From Labilithrix sp. (GTDB lineage: Bacteria; Myxococcota_A; Polyangia; Polyangiales; Polyangiaceae): a stretch of 64,000 bases of DNA. Made by a program: the position numbers and the translations under genes. Below are positions 42,759-52,860 of the stretch, piece after piece (position 1 is the first letter of the stretch; every line of letters begins with the position of its first letter). The DNA lies in the NCBI GenBank assembly GCA_019637155.1, contig JAHBWE010000032.1, forward strand, positions 22,230 to 86,229, read 5' to 3'. A model generated the notes under the pieces. That model saw only the letters and a program-made list of their open reading frames with translations. It was not told the origin of the DNA and ran no database searches.

Positions 42759-43792
42759 CGGATCTCGTGCGAGGTGATCACGATCGTGTCGCCGTCGGCG
42801 AGCGCGCGGCGCGTGATGCGCTCGCCCGCGACGTAGACGCCGTTCGTCGAGCCGAGGTCGACGATGTACCAGGCGGATCCGACGCGCTCGATCGCGGCGT
42901 GCTGGCGCGAGACGTTCGGATCGTCGAGCCGGAGGTCGGCCTGCGTCTTCGAGCGGCCGAGGAGGAAGCGATCCTTGTCGACCTCGACGCGCTGGCCGCG
43001 ATGCATGAGCACGAGCCGCTTGGGCGCGCTCGGGTTCGAGCCGGTGTCGCGGAGGCGGGCCGGGTTGCTCCCGCTGTCGCGCAGCGGATCGCGCGCGGGC
43101 GGCGGCGGCGCGCCGAAGGGCGGAGGCGCGGTGACCGGCGGCGCGAGCGGGCGCGAGCCGGGTGGCGGGAGCGGGCGCGTCGCGCGCGGGTTCATCGGTC
43201 CGGTCGGCACCGGCCGCTGGATCGCGGCAGGGACCGGGGGCTGGAGCGGCTGGATGGGCGTGGCCGCGCTCGGGTTGTTGCGGAGGTAGCGCGGCGTCGT
43301 GCGGGACTCTTCTCCCGGCTCGCGGATGTCGTCGTACGCGGGGCGGCCCGCAGCCGGGATCGGGCGCGTGGGCTCCGGCGGCGTGGGTCGCCGGATCGCG
43401 TCGCGGGTCTCGGTGCGCGCGAGGTCGCTGTCTTCCCAGCCCGCGTTCGAGTCGAACGAAGGCGCGCGCCGCGGCGCCGGCGCCGGCGGCATGTACGAGC
43501 GATCGAGATCGGAGAGGCCGGGCGCGTCGTGGGTCTCCTCGAGCGGGTCGCGATCGTGCATCGCGGGCGAGGCCCAGCGATCGGGCTCCGGCTCGGGGGG
43601 ATCGTCCTCGACGTGGTAGCCGCGCGCTTCGGCGTAGGCCTCCATCGCCTCGCCGATGAGCTGATCGATGGACGCACCTTGCTCGCGCGCGAGCTGCTCG
43701 AAGGTCTGCCAGACCATTTCGCGCGACTGGAAGGTCCGCTGGTGCGAACGACGCTGCCCGTTGAGCCAGCGCTGGAGCCGTGCCTCGTCCAC
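42743..43792 (-). CDS. FHA-domain protein with N-terminal helix-rich domain
   Basis: From GTG 43792 the 349-residue protein has an N-terminal helical domain (WLNGQRRSHQRTFQSREMVW, QTFEQLAREQGASIDQLIGE, AMEAYAEARGY) resembling a ribbon-helix-helix DNA-binding segment. A long Pro/Arg-rich linker (80-255) follows. The C-terminal FHA domain (260-349) shows LLGRSKTQ, SRQHAAIE and DLGSTNGVYV. It binds phosphothreonine targets of the local kinases. If the N-terminal part binds DNA, it is a phospho-dependent regulator; this is an inference. Confidence 0.78.
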   Translation of the reverse strand: MDEARLQRWLNGQRRSHQRTFQSREMVWQTFEQLAREQGASIDQLIGEAMEAYAEARGYHVEDDPPEPEPDRWASPAMHDRDPLEETHDAPGLSDLDRSYMPPAPAPRRAPSFDSNAGWEDSDLARTETRDAIRRPTPPEPTRPIPAAGRPAYDDIREPGEESRTTPRYLRNNPSAATPIQPLQPPVPAAIQRPVPTGPMNPRATRPLPPPGSRPLAPPVTAPPPFGAPPPPARDPLRDSGSNPARLRDTGSNPSAPKRLVLMHRGQRVEVDKDRFLLGRSKTQADLRLDDPNVSRQHAAIERVGSAWYIVDLGSTNGVYVAGERITRRALADGDTIVITSHEIRCSLR

Positions 43793-43836
43793 CTCGCCAA
43801 CATCGTAGGGGGTCCATGGAAAGACCGTGGCAAAAT

Positions 43837-44517
43837 ATGATCGTCATGCTCGTCGTGCACCGGTCCGCGGTCGTCCTGCTCGCGCTCGCGTCGTGCAGCA
43901 GCGATCCCGAGGAGATCGACGATCCGGACCTGACGCCGATCACGACGAACCCCGACGGCGTTCCGTACCCGACCGATCACCTCGGCGGGCGTGAGCGGAG
44001 CCCGCTCCGGCCCGGCGATCGGATCCCGCCGTACACCTTCCGCGGGTACCGCGACGGCGATCGCTCGAAGGGGCTCCAGCCGATCGGCATCGCGGAGTAC
44101 TTCGACCCCACGCAGTCACGGCACAAGGTCCTCCACGTTCAGCTCGCCGCGACGTGGTGCGGCATCTGCTCGGCGGAGCTGACGGCGACCGTGCCGGTGA
44201 CGAAGGAGCTGAACGCGCGCGGGATCGCGCTCCTGCAGGTCGTGGTCGCCGGCGCGACCGCGAGCGCGGGGCCGTCGCAGGCGGAGCTCGACGGATGGGT
44301 CGATCGTCACGGATCGAACTTCCACACCGCGATCGACGTGGGCGCGCGGCGGCTCGGCGCGATCGGGGTGAACGGCTCCGCGATGCCGCACGATCTCCTC
44401 ATCGACACGCGGACGATGGAGATCCTCGACTCTTCGCTGGGCGCGCCGCTCGACGTCGCGAAGTACGGGCAGGATGGACTTGATTTCGTTGAGAAAAACC
44501 CTCCTTCAACGTACTGA
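43837..44517 (+). CDS. Thioredoxin-like (TlpA/ResA type) lipoprotein
   Basis: From ATG 43837 the 226-residue protein has signal SAVVLLALASC. The thioredoxin fold begins at about residue 60, with active site TWCGIC near residue 105 and cis-Pro in SAMPHDLLID. This would make it a periplasmic reductase or oxidase for cysteine pairs, for example in cytochrome c assembly. An upstream ATG (43816) is also in frame, but the signal fits best at 43837. Confidence 0.8.
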   Translation: MIVMLVVHRSAVVLLALASCSSDPEEIDDPDLTPITTNPDGVPYPTDHLGGRERSPLRPGDRIPPYTFRGYRDGDRSKGLQPIGIAEYFDPTQSRHKVLHVQLAATWCGICSAELTATVPVTKELNARGIALLQVVVAGATASAGPSQAELDGWVDRHGSNFHTAIDVGARRLGAIGVNGSAMPHDLLIDTRTMEILDSSLGAPLDVAKYGQDGLDFVEKNPPSTY

Positions 44518-44529
44518 GCAAGAGGCTCC

Positions 44530-44557
44530 TTGACACTGAACAGAAGGACAGTATAGT
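44530..44557 (+). promoter_or_regulatory. Vegetative promoter of recA
   Basis: TTGACA (44530-44535), 16 bp, then TATAGT (44552-44557). The start site is expected near 44563-44565, only 2-4 nt before the ATG at 44567. Confidence 0.75.
44536..44551 (+). promoter_or_regulatory. LexA-like box between the -35 and -10 elements of recA
   Basis: CTGAACAGAAGGACAG fills exactly the spacer of the promoter. Compared with the reverse complement of the published Myxococcus xanthus LexA box (CTRHAMRYBYGTTCAGS), about 14 of 17 positions agree. Binding here would block RNA polymerase. Confidence 0.6.
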
Positions 44558-44566
44558 CTCTCGACC

Positions 44567-45754
<1,188 letters not shown>

Positions 45755-45802
45755 CCGCGAACTAGCTCCGAATCGCGCGCGTTTCGTTTTAGATTAGCGC
45801 GC

Positions 45803-46339
45803 GTGAAGCTCTACGTGATGCGGCACGGTCCTGCGGAGGACTCCTCGCCAACGGGTCGCGACGGCGATCGGGCGCTCACTCCCGACGGCCGAAACCGAAC
45901 GCGCGCCGTGGCGAAGGCGCTGGTGGGCGAGAGCGAAGTCCCGCTCTCGATCCTCTCGAGCCCGCTCGTTCGGGCCTTGCAGACCGCGGAGATCGTGGCC
46001 GCGGAGACCGACCTGGCGCAGCGCGTCCGCGACGCGAAGGGCACCGGCGGATCGACGGGGGCGGTGGAGATTCGGCGGGAGATGGCTCCCGGGGGTGACG
46101 CGCTCGGGCTCGTGCGAGAGCTCGCCCGCACGGGGCGGAAGCGCGCCATGGTGGTCGGTCACGAGCCGGACCTTTCGATGCTCGTCTCGCAGCTGGTCGG
46201 GCGTCACCCCGAGCAGGGGATGCTCAAGTCGATGGTGGTGGGCATCAAGGTCGATCCGAAGGAGGGAGGCTCCGACGAGATCGTGACGGCCTTCCGCTTC
46301 ATCCTCGACCCGAAGACCTTCGCCTGGCAACGGACCTGA
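45803..46339 (+). CDS. SixA-like phosphohistidine phosphatase
   Basis: The 178-residue protein starts KLYVMRHGPAED (catalytic RHG) and has the second histidine in VVGHEPDLS. It belongs to the histidine phosphatase superfamily. SixA removes phosphate from histidine in phosphorelay proteins or from NPr. It starts at GTG 45803. Confidence 0.82.
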   Translation: MKLYVMRHGPAEDSSPTGRDGDRALTPDGRNRTRAVAKALVGESEVPLSILSSPLVRALQTAEIVAAETDLAQRVRDAKGTGGSTGAVEIRREMAPGGDALGLVRELARTGRKRAMVVGHEPDLSMLVSQLVGRHPEQGMLKSMVVGIKVDPKEGGSDEIVTAFRFILDPKTFAWQRT

Positions 46340-46423
46340 CCGTCCTGCGGCGTACCCGCGTCGAGCCCGCGTCAAGCGGTTCCGTATAGGGTCACGAAAC
46401 GGGGCGTGGCGACACTTCCCCAC

Positions 46424-46456
46424 CTTGGATTGGGGGCTTTTGCCCTCATATCCAAG
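46424..46456. terminator. Hairpin downstream of the SixA-like gene
   Basis: CTTGGAT and ATCCAAG form a 7-bp stem around an inner GGGC-TTTT-GCCC hairpin. A T-rich tract (TGTTATTTCATTG) follows. It lies 85 bp after the stop, so it could be a terminator or a leader structure of the SprT-like gene. Confidence 0.4.
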
Positions 46457-46533
46457 TGCCTGTTATTTCATTGAAAACGCCGCTTCCTTGACACTCCGGG
46501 GGCCGTCCCTTACCCCCAAATGAGGCGCAACGA

Positions 46534-47466
46534 ATGAGCATCCGAAAGCGCGTCACCACGCTCGATCACTGGCTGGCCCCGCGATGGTCGCGTGGGTCGG
46601 CGGCGGTCGCGCGGCAGGCGTCGCGGCCGGTGCTCGCGCCGCTCTCTGCGGCGGCCATCCGCGTGCCGGAGCGGCTCTCGGCCCAGCTCGCGCTCGTCTT
46701 CCCGAGCGCCTCGCCGCAGCTCTTCGTGCACGAGGGGGCCCGCCAGTCGCTCGAGCGGCGCCTCAAGGCGGCCTTCCCCGGCCGCACGGTGGTGCTCTCG
46801 ATCACGGACAACCGCTGCTCGATCATCTCGCATTCGCTGAAGGGCGGGGTCCTGCACGCGCGCATCCACCACATGTTCCTCGACGCGGCGCCGCGGGTCG
46901 TGAGCGCGCTCGTCCGCTACCTCGCGACGGACGACCGCGCGGCGAGCCAAATCGTCAGCCACTACATCGAGGCGAACGGCGGCCGCCTCGCGCGGCGGCG
47001 TCCGCGCGCGATCCCGCTCTTCGCGAAGGGCCAGCACCACGACCTGCTCGCGATCTTCAACGACCTCAACCAGCGCTACTTCGACGGCGGCTGCCACGCG
47101 CTCATCACGTGGGGGAAGAAGACGAAGCGGAAGAGCCGCGAGCCGCGGCGCGCCATCCGGCTCGGCAGCTACTCGAACCTCGAGCGCGTCATCCGCATCC
47201 ACCCCGTCCTCGATCGCTCATGGATCCCCCGCTACTTCGTGGCGTACATCGTCTACCACGAGATGCTGCACCACATGATCCCGTCGGCGCGCGGCACCTC
47301 GCGCCACGCGAGCGCCAACATCCTCTCCTCCCGCGGCGCGCCGGACTTCGCGTCCGCGCGGCGCACGCTCCACCCCCCGGAGTTCCTCGAGCGCGAACGC
47401 CAGTTCCGCAACTTCGACCGCGCCCTCGAATGGGAGCGCCGCCACATCAGCCGGCTTCTCAGGTAG
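46534..47466 (+). CDS. SprT-like zinc metalloprotease-type protein
   Basis: The 310-residue protein contains YIVYHEMLHHMIP (HExLHH zinc-binding motif) near residue 248 and an upstream NQRYFDGG helix typical of SprT/Spartan proteases. The substrate may be DNA-protein cross-links, as for Spartan, but this is not established in bacteria. The first 130 residues are extra and include an Arg-rich part. A possible -35 (TTGACA at 46498-46503) precedes it without a clear -10. A dense repeat region starts right after its stop. Confidence 0.8.
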   Translation: MSIRKRVTTLDHWLAPRWSRGSAAVARQASRPVLAPLSAAAIRVPERLSAQLALVFPSASPQLFVHEGARQSLERRLKAAFPGRTVVLSITDNRCSIISHSLKGGVLHARIHHMFLDAAPRVVSALVRYLATDDRAASQIVSHYIEANGGRLARRRPRAIPLFAKGQHHDLLAIFNDLNQRYFDGGCHALITWGKKTKRKSREPRRAIRLGSYSNLERVIRIHPVLDRSWIPRYFVAYIVYHEMLHHMIPSARGTSRHASANILSSRGAPDFASARRTLHPPEFLERERQFRNFDRALEWERRHISRLLR

Positions 47467-47896
47467 AGAGGGGCTCTCTCGTTCGAGAGGGGCTCTGCCT
47501 CTCTCGTTCGAGAGGGGCTCTGCCCCTCTCGAGCTCTCCCCGCCGGGGGCCCTTCGCGCGTGCGGAGCACGCGCTCCGGCGCCCCCGGGCCCCCGCAGAG
47601 GGGTGCCCCGGCGCTCGGCGGCGCCTTGTCGGCGGCAGCGCCTTGTCGGCGGCGGCGCCTTGGGGAATGAACCTTTCACGTCGCGCGCTCACCAGCGTCG
47701 CGTGCAGTCTCTCTCGCCGCCAACCAACCACGCCGGGCCCTGCATCGGCGAGCAGCGGAGGATGCGCGCGTCTTCGCGCGCGTCCTACGGCTGCGAGCGG
47801 GGTGCAGGGGGCGCAGCCCCCTGCGTTGGCAAGCGAGCGGGGTGCAGGGGCCGCAGGCCCCTGCGTTGACCGAGAGATGATAGCCTCGTGTGCGCT
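47467..47896. repeat. 430-bp non-coding region made of tandem and hairpin repeats
   Basis: Three kinds of repeat fill this gap. First, 25-bp units carrying GTTCGAGAGGGGCTCT at 47466, 47481 and 47506. Second, 17-bp units GCGCCTTGTCGGCGGC at 47621, 47638 and a partial one at 47655. Third, a CATCGGCGAGCAGCG element with hairpin GCAGGGGGC-GCA-GCCCCCTGC at 47743-47828 (long version of 41562-41626), then a second unit at 47834-47868 with GCAGGGGCC-GCA-GGCCCCTGC. No gene is seen. Confidence 0.8.
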
Positions 47897-50518
47897 GTGA
47901 GGTTTTTTCAGGTGGCTCTGTTTGCCGCGGTCGTTGCGTGCGGGCGGAAGGAGCCGGTGGCGCCGATTGGGACGAGCGGGAATGGGCCGAGTGGGCTCGT
48001 GCCGCTGAAGAAGCCGGGGGGGCCGCAGATCGTCAGCGGCAGTCTGGTCGCGGCGCTGGGCGAGCGGTCGCTCGGGCCTTACCTCGCGAAGCGGGGCAGC
48101 GGCGAGAAGAGCGCCGGGCTCGTCGCTTGGCTCACCGCGGCGGAGGGGCAGGGCCGGCGCGTCATCGTCGTTCCCGTCGACGGGGCGTCGGGGCAGCCGC
48201 GCGGCGGTGAGACCACCGTCGCGTACGTGCCGGTCGACACGATGACGCTCACGGTGCGGCCGATGCGCGGGCCGGCGCCTGGGTTCATCGTCGCGTGGAC
48301 CGCGCTGACCGATCGCGGCAAGTCGCTGTGGTCGATCGCGGTCGGCGACAACGGCGCGGCGCGCGGGAAGCCGGTCGAGATCACGCGGAGCAACGACGAC
48401 ATCTCGTGGGTCGACGTCGTGCCGACCGATCGCGGCGCGGTCATGCTCTGGGCGGAGGAGACGCGCGGCGGAGACGCGAACCTCACCGCCGCGTCGCTCG
48501 ACACCGACGGGAAGGTGCGCGAGTCCGCGGTGCGCGTCGCGCGGAGCGTCGTCGGGTGGCACGCGACCGAGCTGCCCGGCGGGCTCGGCCTCTCCACCAT
48601 CGCCGCCGCGCCGCTCGACCCGAAGGCGCAGAAGACGCTGATGACCGGGACGCCGCGGAGCGGGGGCGCGCTGTCGTTCACGCGCCTCGACGCGGAGGGA
48701 CATGCGTTCGCGACGCCGGTCGCGATCACGAGCGCGCCGGTGGTGAGCGGCGACGTCGAGGTCGTGCGCGACGGGAGCCGCGTCGTGTTCGCGTGGACCG
48801 ACCGCTCGACGGAGGAGCCCGCCGTCGCCGTCGCGACGATCGACGACAAGAACCTCATCGAAGGTCCGCGCCGCGTGGCGGAGGCGCGCGGCGGCGCGGC
48901 GTTGCTCGGGCTCACGAGCGGGCCCGCCGGCGTCGCGGTCATGTTCGAGGCCCCGGCGCGGCGCAAGGACGAGAACCGACGCGTGCATGTTGCACGTATT
49001 GGGGACCGGCTCTACCTCGATCGGCCGGCGCTCACGATCGACACGATCGGCAAGACCTCGCCCGAGCTCTCGGCGACGGCGTCCGGGTTCGCCGTGCTCG
49101 CGACGGCGGCGGACTGCGAAGCCGACTCGCCCGCTTGCCCCAACGCGCCCGCCGTCGCGACCGTCTTTCGCACCGACGCGAAGGTCGGCCTCGTGCAGCG
49201 CGAGCCGCTCACGTTCCAGACCGATCCGGCCGCGCTCGGCTGGAACTTCTCCTGCGAGGGCGAGCAGTGCCTCGCCCTCGCCGCGTCGGGCAGCGCGCCG
49301 GCGCGCATCCGCGTCGTCGCGGTGAAGGCGCGCGAGAACACGAAGCCGCGCGCGCCGGTCGTCGCCTCCACCGCGACCGCGTTCGCTCGGATCGACGACG
49401 TCACCGCCGTCGCCTCCGGCGAGAGCGTGCTCCACCTCGCCGCCGCGCGCGCCGGCTACGGCGTCGTCGTCGCCACGCTCGGGGCGAAGGAGCGCCACCT
49501 CGATCGCGGCGCGGACAAGGAGCCGAGCGCGACCGTCACCGCGCGGGTCGTCGACGAGCAGGGGCACCCCGGCCGCGTCGAGGTCGTCGCGCCGAAGGCG
49601 CTCCCGAACGGCGGGGTCGGCGTCGCGTTCGCCGACAAGCCCGACGACGGCGGCGCGCTCGTCTGGGTCGGCCGCGACGGCGGCGACTCGCAGGTGCATG
49701 TTACACGCATCGATCGGCGCGGCCGGCGGCAGGCCGACAGCCTCCTCACCTCCGCGAAGGGCGAGAAGACCGACGTCACCGTGACGTGGGCCGGCAACGG
49801 CTACGTCGTCGCGTGGGTCGACACGCGGAGCGGCAACGGCGAGGTCTACGCGACGAAGCTGCAGCCGGACCTCACGCGCGTCGCGCGCGAGGAGCGCATC
49901 ACCGACGCGCCCGGCGACGCGAGCGACCTCGTCGCCCTCGCGCGCGGCGAGCACGTCTGGCTCGCGTGGGCCGATCCGCGCGAGAGCCCGAGCGAGGGGC
50001 TCGCCGACATCTACGTCACCGCGGTGAAGAAGCTCGACGCGAAGCGCGTGTTCGACGAGCAGCGGATGCTCGCGACCGCGGCGCACTCGCGCACTCCGCG
50101 CATCGTCGACACGCCGGACGGGCCCGCGGTGGCGTGGATCGAGGAGGCGCCGGCGGGCTCGGAGTCGCCGAACGGCGGCGGCTTCGGCGCGTTCTGGATC
50201 CGCCTCGACGACACCGCGAAGCCGCTCGCGCGCCCGGCCCGCATCCCGCTCGCGGGCGAGGGCGCCGCCACCGCCGTCGCGATCGAGGGAGGCGCGAACG
50301 CGCGCGCCGTCGTCGCGCGCAGCATGATCGACGCGATCGCGCTCGACGGCGTCGACCTCACGACGTCGCCGCCGCGCGCCGCCGCGCTCCTCGCCCTCGA
50401 CGGCCCGCCCTCGCTCGACGTCTCGCTCCTCTTCGTGAACGGCGTCCTCTACTTCAACGACGAAGGACCCACCGCCCCCGACCGCCGCGCCCGCCGCGCC
50501 CGCATCACATGGCGCTAG
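47897..50518 (+). CDS. Large exported protein with propeller-like repeats
   Basis: From GTG 47897 the 873-residue protein has a lipoprotein signal FFQVALFAAVVAC. The rest is a chain of strands with recurrent motifs of the kind VVAWVDTRSGNGEVYATKL, VWLAWADPRESPSEG and VFAWTDRSTEEPAVAVATI, typical of beta-propeller or Kelch-like repeats. No catalytic motif is visible. It holds two of the 13-bp palindromes (48983, 49694). An alternative GTG three codons upstream exists. Confidence 0.78.
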   Translation: MRFFQVALFAAVVACGRKEPVAPIGTSGNGPSGLVPLKKPGGPQIVSGSLVAALGERSLGPYLAKRGSGEKSAGLVAWLTAAEGQGRRVIVVPVDGASGQPRGGETTVAYVPVDTMTLTVRPMRGPAPGFIVAWTALTDRGKSLWSIAVGDNGAARGKPVEITRSNDDISWVDVVPTDRGAVMLWAEETRGGDANLTAASLDTDGKVRESAVRVARSVVGWHATELPGGLGLSTIAAAPLDPKAQKTLMTGTPRSGGALSFTRLDAEGHAFATPVAITSAPVVSGDVEVVRDGSRVVFAWTDRSTEEPAVAVATIDDKNLIEGPRRVAEARGGAALLGLTSGPAGVAVMFEAPARRKDENRRVHVARIGDRLYLDRPALTIDTIGKTSPELSATASGFAVLATAADCEADSPACPNAPAVATVFRTDAKVGLVQREPLTFQTDPAALGWNFSCEGEQCLALAASGSAPARIRVVAVKARENTKPRAPVVASTATAFARIDDVTAVASGESVLHLAAARAGYGVVVATLGAKERHLDRGADKEPSATVTARVVDEQGHPGRVEVVAPKALPNGGVGVAFADKPDDGGALVWVGRDGGDSQVHVTRIDRRGRRQADSLLTSAKGEKTDVTVTWAGNGYVVAWVDTRSGNGEVYATKLQPDLTRVAREERITDAPGDASDLVALARGEHVWLAWADPRESPSEGLADIYVTAVKKLDAKRVFDEQRMLATAAHSRTPRIVDTPDGPAVAWIEEAPAGSESPNGGGFGAFWIRLDDTAKPLARPARIPLAGEGAATAVAIEGGANARAVVARSMIDAIALDGVDLTTSPPRAAALLALDGPPSLDVSLLFVNGVLYFNDEGPTAPDRRARRARITWR
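48983..48995. repeat. 13-bp palindrome family, site 6 (GTGCA-TGT-TGCAC)
   Basis: The most regular copy: a perfect palindrome that extends to CGTGCA and TGCACG. The codons GTG CAT GTT GCA CGT ATT (VHVARI) include five that end in A or T, very unlike the adjacent sequence. Confidence 0.55.
49694..49706. repeat. 13-bp palindrome family, site 7 (GTGCA-TGT-TACAC)
   Basis: In the same gene as site 6, 711 bp on. The codons GTG CAT GTT ACA CGC ATC (VHVTRI) repeat the pattern of site 6, with one arm base changed. Confidence 0.55.
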
Positions 50519-50523
50519 TCAAC

Positions 50524-50544
50524 GTCGGGGGCTTCGCCCCCGAC
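50524..50544 (+). terminator. GC hairpin after the propeller-like gene
   Basis: GTCGGGGGC and GCCCCCGAC pair over TTC, 5 bp after the stop at 50518. There is no T-run, so it may stop transcription weakly or only protect the 3' end. Confidence 0.45.
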
Positions 50545-50550
50545 ACCCCC

Positions 50551-50790
50551 ACCCCAGACACGGCCCTCGCGCGGAGCGCTCGGGGCGCTTCGCGCCCGCT
50601 GGAGCGGCCGCTTCTGGGGCCCCCATGCAACCCCACCCCAGACACGGCCCTCGCGCTGCGCGCTCGGGGCGCTTCGCGCCCGCTTTCGCGGCCGCTTCTG
50701 GGGCCCCCATGCAACCCCACCCCAGACACGGCCCTCGCGCGGGGCGCTCGGGGCGCTTCGCGTCCGCTGGAGCGGCCGCTTCTGGGGCCC
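50551..50790 (+). repeat. 84-bp tandem repeat, nearly three units
   Basis: Units start with ACCCCAGACACGG at 50551, 50635 and 50719; the third is complete except for its last bases. Each holds GGGGCGCTTCGCGCCCG-type and CGCTGGAGCGGCCGC-like symmetry. The 84-bp length is divisible by three, but the stretch lies between stop 50518 and start 50815 and is not part of either protein. Confidence 0.85.
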
Positions 50791-50814
50791 CTGCCGGGGC
50801 GCCCGAACGACACC

Positions 50815-52293
50815 GTGCGTGGTGGACGTGCGTGGGCGGCTCTGGGCATTTTGTTGGCGCTTGGGCTAATGGGTTGTCCGAGAGGGCCGGAGGGGGTGCG
50901 CGCGAACGGGGGCGGCGGGGGTGGGGCTTGTGGAGGGCTCGATGGGGCGCAGTGTGGGAGGGCGCAGAGCTTGCTCTCTGCTGCGGAGTCGTTTGGGAAC
51001 GTGCGGCATGAGTACTTGCTCGATCCTGCGAGCGCGATGGTGCCGGGGCGCGGGGTGCAGAAGAGCGAAGGCGGGTCGTTCACCGTGCTCCCGACGCGGT
51101 GTGCGGCGGAGCGCGGGAGCCGCGAGGAGGCGAAGGTCGACGCGTCGACGATCGACTTCTCGTACATCGGGGTCGCGATCGATCATGCCCTCGTCTCGGC
51201 GGACGCCGACGTCGCGCCCTGGCTCAACGCCGGCGCGGAGGCGGCGGAGCACAAGGTCAGCCTCGTCGCGGTCGCGTTCGTGCGCGAGCTCGATCCCCAG
51301 TTCTTCGGCGCCTCCGAGGAGGTCTCCTTCGGCGGCGAGGCCTGCGCCTGCGGGCGCGCGACCCACTTCGTCGGCGCGGTGAAGATGGGCGGGCTCATCT
51401 CCTACGAGATGACGGTGAAGAGCGCGGAGGTGCGCGGGCGCGCGCTCGACTTCGTGAAGGCGAAGATCGCGGCCGGCGACGCGCGCATCACGCAGACGGT
51501 GGTCGGCGGCCTCGAGGTGGAAGGGCTCGACTCCGTCGCGACCAACGCGAGCGGCGACGTGAAGACCAAGCCGCTCGGCTTCAAGGTGCGGACGCCGGTG
51601 CCGATCGCGTACGCGGTGTACCCCCTCGCCGACGTGTGCAAGTTCGCGTTCCCCGCCCCCGAGGTGTCGCCCGAGACCCTCGACTTCGGAGAAGTGCCGT
51701 ACGACCGCGAGGAGACGCGCCTCCTCCACGTCGTCAACCGCGCCTCGATCGATCTTCGCGCGACGGTGGGGGAGCGGACCTTCGCCGTGTCCGCGCTCGG
51801 GAGCGTCGACGTCCCGCTCGCGTGGCGCCCGACCGGCGCGACGGTGGGCTGCGAGCAGCAGACGCGGGAGGACACGGTGCAGTTCTATCCGCGCGACGAG
51901 AACGTGCCGGTCACGCCGAAGGTGCAGAGTACACGTATCGTCTCGAAGGTGCGGACCGGGAAGGGGACGTGGTCGCGGCACGAGCACGTCGACAGCGGCA
52001 CCGGACGGAAGCCCGACTACGCGTCGACGAAGCGGGAGTGGAGCTGCCCACCCGACTACGTCGTCTCCTCGTGCGCGACGAGGTCGACGCAGTGCGGGGA
52101 CGGCAAGTGCACCACCGACGGCTACGCCGTGAACGCCGAGCCGGGCGCGAACGGCTGCCGCTTCTCGTGCAAGGGCCCGGAGTCGCTCATCCCTGGGCTC
52201 TCCTCGAATTTCTGCCGCTTCGACGCGGTGATGGAATGCCGCCTCCGCTGCGGCGGCGCGCCTCCACCGGCGCCGGTCGCGAGCGCCGACTGA
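50815..52293 (+). CDS. Lipoprotein with HYDIN/ASH-like domain
   Basis: From GTG 50815 the 492-residue protein has a lipoprotein signal RAWAALGILLALGLMGC. A Gly-rich linker with cysteines leads to a beta-sheet region (FSYIGVAIDHALVSADADVA, VSLVAVAFVRELDPQFFGAS). At about residues 283-330, ETLDFGEVPYDREETRLLHV then VNRASIDLRATVG is typical of ASH/HYDIN-like immunoglobulin folds. The final 110 residues are cysteine-rich (CPPDYVVSSCATRSTQCGDG). No enzyme motif is seen. It carries palindrome site 8. Confidence 0.75.
   Translation: MRGGRAWAALGILLALGLMGCPRGPEGVRANGGGGGGACGGLDGAQCGRAQSLLSAAESFGNVRHEYLLDPASAMVPGRGVQKSEGGSFTVLPTRCAAERGSREEAKVDASTIDFSYIGVAIDHALVSADADVAPWLNAGAEAAEHKVSLVAVAFVRELDPQFFGASEEVSFGGEACACGRATHFVGAVKMGGLISYEMTVKSAEVRGRALDFVKAKIAAGDARITQTVVGGLEVEGLDSVATNASGDVKTKPLGFKVRTPVPIAYAVYPLADVCKFAFPAPEVSPETLDFGEVPYDREETRLLHVVNRASIDLRATVGERTFAVSALGSVDVPLAWRPTGATVGCEQQTREDTVQFYPRDENVPVTPKVQSTRIVSKVRTGKGTWSRHEHVDSGTGRKPDYASTKREWSCPPDYVVSSCATRSTQCGDGKCTTDGYAVNAEPGANGCRFSCKGPESLIPGLSSNFCRFDAVMECRLRCGGAPPPAPVASAD
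51922..51934. repeat. 13-bp palindrome family, site 8 (GTGCA-GAG-TACAC)
   Basis: In the codons GTG CAG AGT ACA CGT ATC (VQSTRI) of the lipoprotein gene. The three bases after the site, CGTATC, resemble those following sites 6 and 7. Confidence 0.45.
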
Positions 52294-52341
52294 AAAAACT
52301 TCGCAACCGCGCGTGCCCGGGGCCGACCACCGACCCACCAC

Positions 52342-52845
52342 ATGGAAACGCGCACCATCGCCCCGAGCTCGAACGTCTCCCTCGCCACGACCACCCCCCG
52401 CGTCACGCCGACCCCGCCGCGCGCGGCGAAGTTCGGCGAGGTCCTCGCGAACACCGCCGTTCGCTCCGCCGAGACGGCGATGCGCGTCCTCCCCGGCTCC
52501 CCGATGATGGCCGTCGCCGTGCGCGGCGGTGCGACGTCGGTGCCGCTCGGCACATCGACGTCGGCGCTCTCGGCCTCGGCGCCTGCGGGCCCCTCGCCGA
52601 TCGGCGCGAGCGGCGCGACCGGCGCGAGCGGCGCGCCGGGCGTCCCGGGCGTGCCCGGCACCTCGACCCTCGGAGGCGCCGACGGCGGCATCGAGGCGTC
52701 GCTCCAGCACAGCCAGGACATGAACCTCTACTTCCTCGAGGTGCAGCAGCGCGTGAACGCGCAGAACCAGTCCTTCACGACGCTCTCGAACGTCATGAAG
52801 GCCGAGCACGACACTGTGAAGACAGCCATCGGCAACATTCGCTAA
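52342..52845 (+). CDS. Small protein with low-complexity N-terminus and helical C-terminus
   Basis: The 167-residue protein has no signal peptide. Residues 1-115 are Ser/Ala/Thr/Pro-rich, including a short Gly-x-y stretch (GASGATGASGAPGVPGVPG). The last 45 residues (HSQDMNLYFLEVQQRVNAQN, QSFTTLSNVMKAEHDTVKTA) form an amphipathic helix pair. The arrangement is reminiscent of export substrates or polymerising rod-like subunits of secretion machines, but no system is present here and identity is unknown. It stands 15 bp before the next small gene. Confidence 0.6.
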   Translation: METRTIAPSSNVSLATTTPRVTPTPPRAAKFGEVLANTAVRSAETAMRVLPGSPMMAVAVRGGATSVPLGTSTSALSASAPAGPSPIGASGATGASGAPGVPGVPGTSTLGGADGGIEASLQHSQDMNLYFLEVQQRVNAQNQSFTTLSNVMKAEHDTVKTAIGNIR

Positions 52846-52860
52846 GCTCCGGAGGTCCCC

